Assembly (NCBI RefSeq): GCF_033568475.1
Contig: NW_027331831.1
Location: forward strand, 7,378,001-7,442,000
DNA: 64,000 bases
Direction: 5' to 3'
Source: Henckelia pumila
Lineage: Eukaryota > Streptophyta > Magnoliopsida > Lamiales > Gesneriaceae
Shown piece by piece: positions 48,231-60,886 of the stretch. The notes below the pieces were generated by a model that searched no databases, was not told where the DNA came from, and saw only the letters and a list, made by a program, of their open reading frames with translations. The first letter of the stretch is position 1; each line of letters begins with the position of its first letter. Both the position numbers and the translations under genes were made by a program.

Positions 48231-51200
48231 CTCTTTTGCTTTAATTAACCTGGTTTGACAATTCTTATTAGTTCCGAAAATCTGAAATATTTTCTCATCT
48301 ACTTACAAATAGTCTCTTAGCCGCAGGAAGCAAAATGTCAAGGCATAGACAATGTCGAAGATGATGGGTGGTTGGAATACATATCCCCAAAATCCTCACC
48401 CATTTTCATCTTCGCACTTTGGTGGACCAATTTTAATCAAGTGGGGAAGATTAATGGAGAAAAAAATATAGTTATTTTCAATAATTGATCTTGCATGGGG
48501 TCAATTTCCGTAAATTTAATATTTGAATCCTTATCTCGTCGAATTAATTTATGGGGTGGACTTGTTTCTTTGTTTTCTTTCTTTAAAAAAAAGTTATGTG
48601 GTGGACTAATTGTGCATCAATTAGCATGCTTAACTTTAAAAAATGATTTTATTTCTACAAACAAACATTATTAGTTCATAATCATACCCTGAAGAGCTTG
48701 CATGCTTTCGACAAGGTAGATTAGAGTTGGCGCCGTCAACTTCTTTTCTATACCACTCTTATATGTGTGTGTGTGTCTTGGTCAGCCCAATTAATTAAAA
48801 TTTTAATTTTTTTTCTCCATTAATACCTTCATTTAATATTTTAATTCAGAATTTATGATTTTGAACTATAAAATTATATAAAATATTAAAATAATATGAA
48901 GTACCTTAAAAGTTTGTTTGAATTAAAATAAGTCAATATGGTCTCCTTATTAATTTCGAAACTATTCCATTTTGCAAGGCGAGCATTAGCGTAGTAAAAA
49001 TTGCGAGTCACATACGTCAATGGAGTAATAATTTGTGTTATGTTTTAATTAGGACTGTAAATGAACTTAATTGTCTCTTTCAGTTTTAGTCACCTTCGGG
49101 TGATAATGCATGGGCGGTCACTAACTCTTCCACGTGTATATTTATTTTTGTCACATATATGCATGTATAAATTAGTTTTTTTTAAAATAAAAATAAAAAT
49201 TACGATCATATGTGTCCCTCGATCGTATATGTTTCACATAAATCGAGTATTAATTTGTTGCTATGCATAATCAAGTATTAAATCTTGATTTCAGTAACGT
49301 GACATTTTATCATTCTCATTCCCTATTTTCCTCGAAAAAATATTGTATTGAATATAATGGAGCGGTTTAACATTTATATTTAGTAGTTAATGGGGATTTG
49401 TGAGGATTTAGCGTAACGAACCATAAGTGAGATTAGGGAGAAAATTATTGAGAATATTATGGTTTCTTAACGCATTTAAGTTACCCAATTTAGGGGATTT
49501 AGTTTAATCATAATATAATAATAATAATATTTGTAATATTTAGTTACCTCGGGATTCATGCATAATCTCAGTGACTACGTTCTAAATTTGAGTGTGTTTC
49601 AAGCGATCTTGACATTCCTTTATTCTAATTCCTTACCACACTTTATATTTTTATATTTATATTATTATTTCATTAATATATAATAAAATTTTGTTCAAGT
49701 TCAAACTTATAATTTTAGAGTAGGGATTTGGCCTGCGGATGATTACGACATCTACATACATAAAGCGGCCACCCAAAGTCATAATCGATACGATAAAATT
49801 TTGTTATATAAAGTTGTATCATTGTATGTATGTACGTATATACACAAACATACACATAATGGGGATTTTAAGTGTGTGTTTTTGGGAAAGCGATTAACTA
49901 TTTAATTTATAGATTATATGAATTAATTGATGGAAAAAAACCGGAAGTTAATATTTTTTTGAAGGAAGAAGTTGATAGTGTTTGGAAAAGAAAAGAAAGA
50001 AAGTGAAAGTTGAAGATTAAAAGTACTGAGTATTATTTGATAAATAAATAATTTTAATGTTAACTTGTTACCATAATCACTTTTGTACTAGCAGAATCAT
50101 CGTTTCATCCAATGTTTTATTTCGCCTTTATCATGTAGAGTATAGAGGGGCAGTAGAATCAACTCACTCAATGTAACAAAGCTGATTTTTTTAATTAAAA
50201 TCTAATAATTAATACTCCCTAAGTTTTCGAGAAATTAATATGTGAATGTTTTTTTTTAACAATAAAAAAAATACACCAAGGGATCTGTGCATCATCAGCA
50301 AAAGGCATGCGACCGATGGTGAGCTAATCACAAATAATTGTTTGAATGCAGACGTGAGTTGAGCTATATATGTTGGCTCGGTTTCCTTAGATTGCGTTGA
50401 TGATGACAATTAATTATCAAATTAAACTTAATTTACAATGTATTAACATTAATAAGACAGCCTTTTTTAAAAAAAAAAAAACTAATATATAATAGGTCAA
50501 ATGTCATTGTTAAGTACTCTTTCTTTTCAACTTTTCCTGATTTAAACGTTGTCCTTGTCTTGGAAAATTATATACTAATGACGAGACATACAATAATAAT
50601 GCAATGATATTTGAACGATTCTATTCATTTTAGTCTATATTATTTTGGATAATTATGGATTTATGGTTAATGTTTCAAATGTTTTCTACATTTATGGTCA
50701 TATTTTCATTTATAGTTAGATATATATTTTTTATTTTATTAATTAGATGCAGCGGACATCATATTTATATACTCAATATAATACATGTCGACCAAGAAAT
50801 AACTTGATGATAGAATTAATATGTCCAATCAATCAATATATTTTAAAGAGGAAAATGCCGTCATTAGGTGGTTTTAGCTAGTGATTTGTTGCATAATTTC
50901 AAGTTAACTAAAACAAAATATTGTGACATTAGGCCGGTATCTAACACTAATTAGTTATTACCATAAGTATTTTGACCCCTCGATCATATCACACACTTAA
51001 TAAAGAATCCCTAATATGTTAAGTGCATTTGTTTTAGTATATTTATATAAATTTTATCCCGAGAAAAAAAACACATCAATCTTATAAATTTTATCCATTA
51101 AAAAAAACATCAAACTCTTATCCTAAGGTCAAAATTGTCACCGCCTGAATTTAAATTATGTAATCTAGAATTTTCTTTTGTTCTCATATGAATGTTGACC

Positions 51201-51470
51201 CTTATGTGCATATTTTTTTGTTAAACAATATTTTTAACAAGCATATATAATTGGAAGTAACTAAAAGCACCGCCCCGGTTGTTGAAAGTTGTCCTGAATC
51301 ATGCTTTTGTATAACTATTGCCATAATAATTTATATTGTTTCTGTCACTAATTGTCAAATTTGTGTCACAGGCTAAATGTAGTGGGGACCATTAATTTTT
51401 TTCAAACATATTGTTTTTTTAATTTTTCCTTCTTTAAATTAAAAGTTCTCTTTCAACAGATATCACATCG
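48231..51470. other. Gene-free AT-rich DNA
   Basis: No gene, RNA gene or sharply bounded element seen in 3.2 kb. Confidence 0.45.
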
Positions 51471-51480
51471 TTGGCGTTAA

Positions 51481-51934
51481 ATTTTTTTTGAAGGAAAAAA
51501 CTTGTAACTTTAATGAGAGATGATAATATCTGTCGTCATAAGAATTCGCAGACACACGGAGAAAAATGCGAGAGAGGACACAACGACGAAATCTCAAGAA
51601 CACATATCTAACATAACCTAAATCATTTATTGGTTTTGTCATTGCTTGTACAGCAAAAAATGGGCCAAAATAAACAATACGGCGAAAACCTCTCTCAAGA
51701 GCTACCCAAAGGCCTTCTCTGATTGCTAATAGCTCTCCAAGGACTATAGAGTTCGGTATCGATACTAGGACCATATGTAGCCAACGTCTGGCCCTCGTGA
51801 TTACAGAACATGCCCCCTACACCACAACGGTAAGTTCATGAAAACCAACGTCCACATCAATTCGGATATATCCCTCTAACAGGCCTTGCCAGGTTGATGG
51901 CGAGGGGCATGAGCGCCCTGCTCGGTTGCAATCT
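51481..51934 (-). mobile_element. 5'-truncated LINE, RNase H-domain end
   Basis: Minus-strand coding remnants (for example 51774-51560) match the RNase H-like domain found at the end of plant LINE ORF2 (GELLAIREGL, ERGFRRI, QAMTKPINDLGYV). The upstream strand RIDVDVGFHELT is separated from them by a stop and frame changes. A short A tail (T run from 51482) ends the element. The flanks ttggcgttaa (51471-51480) and ttggcattaa (51935-51944) are a target duplication with one mismatch. Dead fragment of about 450 bp. Confidence 0.78.
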
Positions 51935-51944
51935 TTGGCATTAA

Positions 51945-54135
51945 TTGCATATATTATTTATGTGAAAATTTCGATATTGTTGAAATCTCCAATGAAAAAT
52001 ATATCCATTAGCTTCTTATGTTTACAAATATTGAGTGCATACTTTGTCCATACGTATTTTCAGGGATAGATATGCTCAAAATTTGAAATATAAGGGAGTT
52101 CATGACTTTCTTTTCGCGAAGAATTATGAAAAATTTAGGATTTTACGGTGGTAATGTTGCAATTTTTCCACATCTGTATTGACATAAAACCAAATTAATA
52201 AATTGTTTAGATCCTATGATATGAAATTTTGAAATTTTATGCCACCAGTCTCAACTTTACAAGAAAATATCGGGTTCGAGTTTATAATTAAATTGCATGT
52301 CTCGATTGGGTTGAAAAATCACTTAAATTGAAAACGATAAAATATCTGGATTTTTAAATCACATATACAAACATTCAAATTAATCAGTGACAAGAATTCG
52401 GAATCCGAATCCTTTCATTGAAAATCAACTAATTTCCTTCGAAAAGCAGCCTCGGTTGTTACGTTATGAAGAAGATTTTCATCTGAAACAGAACACAATA
52501 GAACAATGTATTGGACTTGATTAAATATATAAATAGCTCGTACAACAGAACTTGGGCTGATCCTTAATAAAGGCCCATAATAATAATAATAATCCATAAG
52601 CAGCCCAATATGGCATCATACTATTTTATTTTAGGATTTTTTATTAGAGGATAAAGACAACAAGTAATTCTTATCCTCTATACATATGTCGACAATTACA
52701 TTAATGATTTAAATGTGACGCCGTTTTCTTTATAAATACGGATTTATTGTGTTTAATTTCATTGTCAACCTTGCTTGTAATGTACTCATTACATAAAATT
52801 TAAGCTTATCATATACACACACATATATATATGAAAATTGATTATGTAAAAAATATATTAATGAATAAAATTTTAATGTGTTATGTACTTGCATCAGTTT
52901 TCCTAGTATTTCATGACTCATACTCATTATATTCAAAAAAGAAAATATTAAAAGATATAATTTATTGAAAGATAAAATTATCCTATTGTTCTTTCAGTCA
53001 GCTTCTTTTTATTTAGCTCTATTAAGCAATAACATTTTTGCTTCACCGTGTAAGTTGAAATACTTTTGTTTTAGTTCTATTTTGTTGAAGTATTAGCATG
53101 CCATGATCAAAATGTTGATATGTTGTCATCTCAGCAATATTTGATGTTACAACGACTTACAACAACAATATTTAGATTCCTGTTAGTAATATCTAATATC
53201 ATTAAAATATTTTAATAAAATAGGCTATATGAAGAATTTGACTATTTTTTCTTTATTAAACATTTCTGTAGTGTTCATTTAACAATGAAGTACATGATTA
53301 TTTATATTTTTGGTAGTTGGAATCTTTATCCAAATGACTCTGAACACACATGCGCACACAATACATACAATACATATACATTCCTAAAATTGTCACATAA
53401 GAGGTTCATATATATATATTTGATGAGAAAATTGAATTTTAACGTGATGAAATTAAAATAAAAAAAATTAGATAAAAGTGTGATAATTTATTATTTACCC
53501 CACATGCATGTGAAAAATTTCATGATTAACGATAAGCTGCTAAGGAAAACACAAACAGATGAACAGAATGATGTTATAGTTTCATGGGACCAGATGCTGT
53601 CACACACACTGCCAAATTATTGTCATCAAAAGAATTAATAATAATGACATTAATACTTTTTTGCTGTAAATTTTTCAGGAAAATACCAATCAAATGTTTA
53701 TTTATTGCCATTTCTTCCACACTACTCAATTATGTCAAAGACTGCGCCTTTTGCTTGTTGACCCCGCAACCCTCTGGATATTATTATAACCATCACGACA
53801 AGAAAAATATATAAATCCAAAATAATTGGAATATTTTTTGCAAGATAAGTTGGGGTTGCTTTTATGACTCGATTTTTATACCATTTTCCAAATTAAATTG
53901 TATTATGTTATATGTATGTATGTCTATTTATGTCGACGAGCTATGGAGGATGAAATATTTGTTATTTTATCAAAAATTACACTTATAATGAATGTATAAC
54001 TCAAGTCCTTTAAATTATGTATCAACATAAACTTTATGATTTGATTACGCTGATAGAATCCCAACACCTTCAAATTTGGTCCAATAAAGTGAGGGAAAGC
54101 TAAGGGAAAAAAACTGCAGTTTTGTTGTGCTATAT
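51945..54135. other. Gene-free AT-rich DNA
   Basis: No gene or definable repeat seen. Confidence 0.45.
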
Positions 54136-54139
54136 GTAC

Positions 54140-54430
54140 TGCAGTTTGTAATGTATGTTTACTTTTTTGCCATTGCGATCAGCTCTATTGTCACATTTCA
54201 GTTTTAGTATCATATTTTTTAAACAATTTTAGTTCTTTTTTATCGGGAATGCTGACATCACGCTGCACACATTAGCATTGTGTTCGTGGCACGTCAAATA
54301 ATGACTAACATTGAAAAAAAAGAAATAAATAAATATAAAGAATCAACATTAAAATTTGACAACAAAACCTGCAAAATCACAAAGATATATAAAAAAATAA
54401 ACATAAAAGACCAAAAATACAATTTTTTTT
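54140..54430. repeat. Foldback repeat, 'TTTTGGTCC...TTTCAGTTTTA' family, copy 3
   Basis: The left arm (gtaatgtatgtttact..gccattgcgatcagc..cacatttcagttttagta..caattttagttc) is loosely inverted at the right (aaaacctgcaaaatcac..aaaagaccaaaaatacaatt). Diverged relative of copies 1 and 2. Confidence 0.5.
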
Positions 54431-55463
54431 TGAAATTCTACTCATGACATAGACGGTTATATGTAAAGATTTGTTGTCATGACTTGAATTAATAAGTCTC
54501 ACTCATATCTCATTCAAGCAGCCAATTTGATGGTGTGTAGGTAAATAAATCGAAATTAACCGAATTAATGAGCGGTAACACTTCTCACAAATCAATTCGT
54601 ATCTGTATACATTCGAGAAAGTTCCTTGTACAAATCGAATTATTTATGGAGATGTAGTGGTAATAATAATGATTATGGGTAATGATAAAATGGGACATCC
54701 TCGTAAGATGCTTGTTTTAGCGTAAAATAATTAAAGATTGGAAGTGGTGGTCAATTACGATGCTTTGTTAAACTTGATTACTCTACATGTGCTTTGGTGA
54801 GCTCCTCCATCATTACAACTCTAATACATTGCACAAATTATCAGTTATCACCACCATTATAAAGTTTTTAAATGATATGACGATATATAATCTCTTTGTC
54901 TCATATAACCTTCTGTATGCATGTAGTTTTTCAAATTTTTTATCCATGAATAAAAACTTAGGAGCGAAGGTGATAGGAGTAATGATTGATTTAGAAGAGG
55001 ATAAGATTGATACACTACTGATTCTGTTCATCCAATCTCACCAAACCAATTGACGCCATTGTGGTTTGGTCAAATGTTTTAGATTCAAATCATTGTTTTT
55101 TGACAATATCATGTATATATATATATACATCCCTTTATTTTTCAACATTCTTTTACTAATATATGACTCTCTTACGTTTTAATTAAAATTCTTGAAATGA
55201 AAAATAATAATATTAACCAGGACAGATCCAAACAAGAATTAAGTTTCCTCCATCTAAATTTTCGAAAATTAAGGGCATCGTCTTCCTTTCTAATCTCCAT
55301 GAAAACTAAAATCTCAATCGGTGTAAAGAAATATGGTTCCTTGAAATATATCAATAAAGATAATTATCTTCAACTTCAACTCCCCATTGAGAGTTTTCCA
55401 AAGAATTTTGGGCCTTTCTTCAAATAACCCATTCTAAAATTCTCTTCGATAGAATGAACTGCC
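54431..55463. other. Gene-free DNA before the orphan site II cluster
   Basis: Frames at 55197-55427 (+) and 55172-55354 (-) show no recognisable family. No other structure seen. Confidence 0.4.
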
Positions 55464-55540
55464 TGGGCTGGACTGGGCCTGAACAAACGAAGACAAAAAC
55501 ACAATTTTTGGGCTGAACAAAATTTCAAATGTGAGGCCCA
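55464..55540. promoter_or_regulatory. Cluster of four site II (TGGGCY) elements without a recognised gene
   Basis: TGGGCT at 55464, TGGGCC at 55474, TGGGCT at 55509 and GGCCCA (TGGGCC on the minus strand) at 55535, all within 77 bp. This density is like a promoter of a housekeeping or organellar gene. The nearest recognised gene, the DnaJ-like one, ends 500 bp away and points towards the cluster. Confidence 0.5.
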
Positions 55541-56047
55541 ATTGCGTATTCATTTCATGCCCATTCCATAGACAATTTAATCCAATCCCAGCAATCTTTG
55601 ATATTTTTTTTTATACAGGACAAGTTTCTGACCATATAAATTACAATCATATTTATTTTGAAGAAAAATTTTCCGCTGTGACAACTAACATACACTCAAA
55701 ACTTTATATATCATCATCATGTTATAATCGATACGAATTGTATTATATCATTACGCGTAACATGTAACATTCACAGCTAAATACAAATACACTGACCATA
55801 TGTAATCCAATTTCACAAATGAATACTAGGTATTTTTACTATATACACTTTGAAGAAAAATGCGGACGAAGAAATCTGTGAAAGTATCTCATTTCATTAA
55901 TCTATCATTGTACTTGGCATTTTTTTTTTGTTTCCTACTAACATTCCATTATGCATACAATCAATTGAAAATAAATTAAAGTTACAAAATATAGCTGCTA
56001 AAAGGCAATCAATAAAATCCACCCTTTGAAACAACTCCGGTTCGCTT

Positions 56048-56341
56048 TCAGCGAGGCCGGTTCGACGCAGATATCTGAACCGGGATCGGACGGCCCGTCC
56101 CTGTTCCACCGCAGCTGTTGCAGGCCATGCGGCCCGAACCAGCACAGGTCCGACAACCCACGTCACCGTCCGACCACCGCGAGCAGATACAGGAAACCCG
56201 GCCCGACCCGTTGCAGCTGGAGCATCTAGGCCCACGCCCAGAACCAATCATCGGGTTTTGATCCATCACTTGTTTCACGAAGACCGCTCCGGCTAAAACG
56301 CTTAAACCGGTGGCTAATTGGGTTATCACAATCGGACCCAT
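56048..56341 (-). CDS. DnaJ-type Cys-rich zinc-finger protein (BSD2-like)
   Basis: An uninterrupted frame of 97 residues. It has a short N-terminus with one hydrophobic helix (IVITQLATGLSVLAGAVFV), then two pairs of Cys motifs of the DnaJ zinc-finger kind: CSSCNGSG and CIC, then CRTCAGSG and CNSCGGTG, ending TGRPIPVQIS. No J domain is present, so it belongs to the DnaJ Cys-rich-only proteins that act as thiol chaperones, often in plastids. The start is uncertain. The same frame stays open upstream for about 30 codons without a Met and reads RTRIRATQR just before M1, which looks like the end of a transit peptide. An in-frame stop at 56432-56434 blocks a simple extension. Confidence 0.82.
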   Translation of the reverse strand: MGPIVITQLATGLSVLAGAVFVKQVMDQNPMIGSGRGPRCSSCNGSGRVSCICSRWSDGDVGCRTCAGSGRMACNSCGGTGTGRPIPVQISASNRPR

Positions 56342-57215
56342 TCGTTGTGTTGCTCGTATCCTTGTTCTTCGATTGTTTGGAGGAAGAAAAATGGGGAATT
56401 TTGAGCGGAGATATTTGGGTTTTGGGTGTTTTTATTGCTGGGAAAGATGTGAGTTTCCGTGAAGTGGTGGTGGGCGAGTACACGTAACAACAGGGTGTGG
56501 TGTTGGGGTATTTGAGGTGTTTTTGGAGCTTAGTGAAGATTTAATAGGAGGAGAATTCATATTTGGACATCTTTGATGGGTTATTTTGTTGTTTTCTTGA
56601 TTTTGAGGGGATTTTTTCGAATCTTTTGCATTTCTTATGTTCGGCAAATTCTGTGGCAAGATCGAGATGCACGATTCATCTTTCAAAGCAGAGGAATCTA
56701 TCCAATTTTTCGATATTTTGTGAAAATATAGATGAAATATGAGACAAATGTAATTTTAAATTTTTTGTGAATAAATATGAAGCTTGAGTTCTTAGAACTG
56801 AAAAATTCTTACTTGATCGAATGCACCCATGCGAATTAGTTAGTCGTGCTGAAATTGAACCCACAGGAGTCTAAAATAATTGTCCACGGTAACTCAGCCA
56901 ACTAAAAAAGGCAGACTTTTCTCAAATAGAACCAAAGTTTGCCAAATTTTACTAACGCCCGACATTTGTCAAAGTCAAAGTTGTACAACAAATAGGCGGT
57001 AGTTGAAGGAGAACACGGATTTGATTTTGAATGATAATAAAATAGTTCATTTTGCAAGTACCGAATGTGCTGGCTTTTCATCTTCTTCTCAAATAAAATT
57101 AGACCACTGATTCGCAATTGTAATTATAACTCGAACTAAGAATCTAAGTTTGGAGAAATCAACTTCTGGGAAAATTGCCAGGCCAGCCTGTTACTTGTAG
57201 CAACCAATCATCTTC
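56342..57215 (-). other. 5' region of the DnaJ-like gene and spacer to ALKBH1
   Basis: Holds the promoter/5' UTR of the minus-strand DnaJ-like gene and the 3' UTR of the minus-strand ALKBH1-like gene. A frame at 56686-56432, Ser/Pro/Thr-rich and ending in the in-frame stop noted for the DnaJ-like gene, could be a remnant or an upstream exon of that gene. Confidence 0.4.
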
Positions 57216-59414
57216 TTAAAAAACTTGTCTGATGTTGATGTTGATTCTTGAAGTCCTGATGTAATCCAAGAACGAAAAATCTTGGTCCAAAAATTGTGAT
57301 TCGAGACTGGCTATTTCAGCATTTTCCGTGTCTGTAAATATACGGGGGACGCCTGCAAACCAAATGAGATTAAGTTTCACACTATTTATGTATAGATTGA
57401 ACACCACAGGAAAAGCAACTCGTCGTTCATCAGTCCTCACTTAATATAAGCATTACTAGAATACAGAATTTGTTGGTGAGGATACTGTAATCACCAACAG
57501 TCATTTAGTATAATTTAGCAATGAAGTCTACAAAGAAGATAGCATTTTGAACTCAGTAGCGACACCAGAATTACCATGAAAGCATTCCCTGGCCTCCCCA
57601 GCCATAAGTACCACATCACCGCTTCTAAGGAACATCGCAATGGGTGAATCTTCCCGAGATTTTCCTCCGAGCAGGAAAATTGCTTTGCAACCCAAACTGT
57701 AGAAATTTTTTTTTCTCAATATCATTTCACAACTCATTGGACTAAACCAAACAAAAAGTTGAAAGCATGATACCTCATGCTCACAATCGGTTTACTCCAA
57801 TCTTTTTCCATGTCATCAAGGTGCCCACCAAGCATATCACCTTAAAAGAACAGTGTGGGTATCGATCAAACAACTAGGCAAGATTGAAACCTTTACGAGT
57901 CATATAAGACGTCTGAGTATGAGATGTACCTAATCCAAAGTAATTCACTATGGCTGCTTCTGGCTGGAATTCTTCACCACATGGCATGACAGGTGCAGCC
58001 ATTATTTTAGCCAGTTGGCATAATGAATCGGGTATCTTCTTGTGAGGGAGATCAACGTTATAGCTCCGCTGCACCGATATGTATAACGCTTCTTCAGCAT
58101 TTATGGAAATGATGACGATCAAACAAAGCATGCATATCAATATGTATTATTAACAGAGAGCATATTCCAATTTCATTCCACAAGGCGAGCACAATGCTAC
58201 CGAAAGATGGGGACACTTAATACAATAAGAATTGAACGGATATCAATATGCTAATCTGAGACTACGTAAGTAAGTCGTAACATAGGACATGGAAGGGCTA
58301 TCATCTCAGAAGGATACATGGTAGCCAAATGCAAGAAAATAATGATCAAGATCAGCAATAATTCAAAAGCAGAATCATGACATGTTGAGTAAAAATAATT
58401 TAGCATGAAAAACTTGATATTTCAAGCAGCAACTACAGTCATATGCAAATGATCTCTGAGAATATAGGATTGAGACCTTTTCAGTACTAGGTATCCATTC
58501 AAATAAACAGGTGAATTATCAGCAAATATAGGTTTACAAGAACAAAATTGATAAAAAAATATATATATATAAACAGAAATATCAAATAGATTTTTAGCTT
58601 GACCTTGGACCAATCAAACTGCAAGCCAAGTGTGCTCCATCTCAACTTTCGTAGCAACAACGAAGCCTGTACTGACTTATGTGCATCACTCCCAGACAAC
58701 CGATCCATTTCCTCCACTAATTTCCATTTGGGGTGAGAATCGACGCTATCAGGATCCCTCTCTTCGAACACAAATTTTTTCCCTTGTGTAGCCGAAACAA
58801 ATAAATCCGGTATTGACCCATAAAATGCATCGTGATTTGTTCTATTAGGGAATTGAGGAAAACTCGTCAAACTCTCCCTTATCCATTGGCATTGCTCCTC
58901 AACGCTCAATGCACTAGGAATAAAATAAAAACCTGCATATCAGATTAATCTCAGCAATTCGAGGGCAAAATTTTACAAATATATATTTTTTAATAATCGG
59001 CCATATCATGAAAATTCAGCAAAAAATCACAATTTCAGAAATCCTGGCATACCTGGTCGATTTTTCAAGCAGAAAATAGGTCTATCGAAGTCGCATTTTA
59101 ACGCGGTAACTCCTTCCCTAAGTTCATCGTTGCAATTGTACTTGTCTAAAATTGACTTGAAATCAATTACCTCGGATAAATCTACAGGTCTCGGTATCTT
59201 TTTCCTAGAATTACAATCAGATGAAAACCTTAAAACAGAACTAAAAAGCATCATATCCCGACATGGTTAGACAAAACTCAGCAATAAAAAAATACAAGAA
59301 GGGTAATAAAAGTTGGTACTTTTTGGAGTTATCGTAATATATCTTGTATTTCTTCTCCGCTTTGCGAAAAGCTGTTCTCTCCGATTCTTCATTGTTGATT
59401 TCTGAATCGTACAT
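57216..59414 (-). CDS. ALKBH1: ALKBH1-type Fe(II)/2-oxoglutarate dioxygenase
   Basis: Seven exons on the minus strand (59414-59320, 59204-59053, 58932-58604, 58068-57930, 57840-57774, 57696-57575, 57352-57216) join in phase to give 346 residues, about the length of Arabidopsis ALKBH1A. The dioxygenase core carries iron ligands H245 and D247 (GGHLDDME) and H301 (ECFHGVPRIF). The 2-oxoglutarate-binding R-x-N-x-N-x-R motif is at residues 337-343 near the C-terminus. An LRSGDVVLMAGEAR strand precedes the second His, as in the family. ALKBH1 proteins demethylate nucleic acids (tRNA m1A or DNA 6mA, among others). The substrate of this plant copy is not shown by sequence. Chance frames at 58499-58909 and 57874-58140 read through introns. 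Confidence 0.94.
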
Positions 59415-60886
59415 GATACCAGGTGACTGATTTCAAATGGGGTCAAATTTCCGAAATTTGATGGGATTTGTAATTTGGATTTTGGCTAGGGTTTATTAGC
59501 TGAAAGATTATGAAAAAGGATCCACGCACATGATGTTATTCTAATTTTTGAAGACCCATTGTGGGAAATTTCATGTTATTTTTATTTTTAATAAATTATG
59601 ACTTCAATTAAACTTCCACTCTCCCTAAAATACAACCGTGTAATTTTATTTTATTATAACTAAAATTTACTATAATGAAAAAAAATCAAACAAGGAGCAA
59701 TAAATCAATTTGGCTTGTGCCACAAACAAAACCTTGATGTTTTTGTTTCCAACTAAACTAAGGGAAAGTCTATGTAGTATTGTCACTAGCATTTATATTC
59801 ATATCTTGCATGCTTGTAAAATCCATTTTTTTTAATGAAAAAATTAATGAAAAAAAAAATCCATTTTTTTACGTGGCGTAAGCAATAAGCATGTCGAACA
59901 AAACCAATATACTCAAGTTTTATTAGTAGCAGTGTTTTAAAAAATTTATTTAAGTGACATTTAATCTCAATTAAGTTTTATGATTTAACTAGATTAAACA
60001 ACTGTTTTTTAAAACCGAAGATTTCATTTGTTTTTTTTAATGAATATATGGTATTTATAACTTGAAATATTTATTAAATCATATATTTATAACAATTCTA
60101 TCATTTTATTTAATATTTAGCTTAAATTAATTAAGATTATACTTTTTTGAGAAATTAATTAAGATTTATGCTTAGGTTTGAAGCTTAGCGCCAATGTTTC
60201 GATGCATATATATTTTTAAATGGTTAATTATTCGAATTCAATGATAATTTGGAGAAAACCAAACTTATTAACGGAGCTTTTTGACCTACTAAACAAGTAA
60301 ACATCATGAAACGACACTGGTTAAAAAGATGAAAACTCTAGCTATTTGAGAGCTACTCAGCTGAGTCAAGGGACTTGGATATATCCATGCTATTATTGAG
60401 TTTGACTAAAAAAATGTCCGTAGATGCAATTCACTCTCAGAGTTGCGATGTTTCAAATTTCGATCATGTTATTTCCGATTGTTGCCTTTTTATTAGCAAC
60501 AATAAAATTTTTAAAGTCTACCTCATTAATAGACAAGCAATAGAGTTACTAAATATTTTGGTCTAGACAAGTATTCATTTACTTCAACACTGGGTTCACT
60601 ACACCAAAGTCAATTACTTTGCGGTTGACTAATGATTGTTCTCATTCAAACATGCAACAAGATTACTTGTTTTTGGTTAAAAAAGAATTTGGTGTAAATA
60701 GATAGAGAAATAAGAAATAAAAAAATTTATTTACAAAGTGTCAGGGGCTCTTTGGTCTTTTCGACCGGAAACGTCCGTCTGCCTTCAGCCGAAAACGTAC
60801 TGCTCATATAACACATGAAATAAATCGATTCGTGCCCAATTCGTAGGAAGACAATACAACTGTAATTCTCCACCAAGATTTAAAAA
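59415..60886. other. Shared upstream region of ALKBH1-like and DUF493 genes
   Basis: A divergent spacer of about 1.47 kb, AT-rich in the middle and less so near both genes. No repeats with clear ends and no further gene seen. Confidence 0.45.

Noticed and set aside
56226-56483. Ser/Thr-rich frame overlapping the DnaJ-like gene in another frame
   Set aside because: It opens at GTG, not ATG, and its in-frame upstream sequence reaches a stop without a Met. The overlapping frame with the Cys motifs is clearly the real one.
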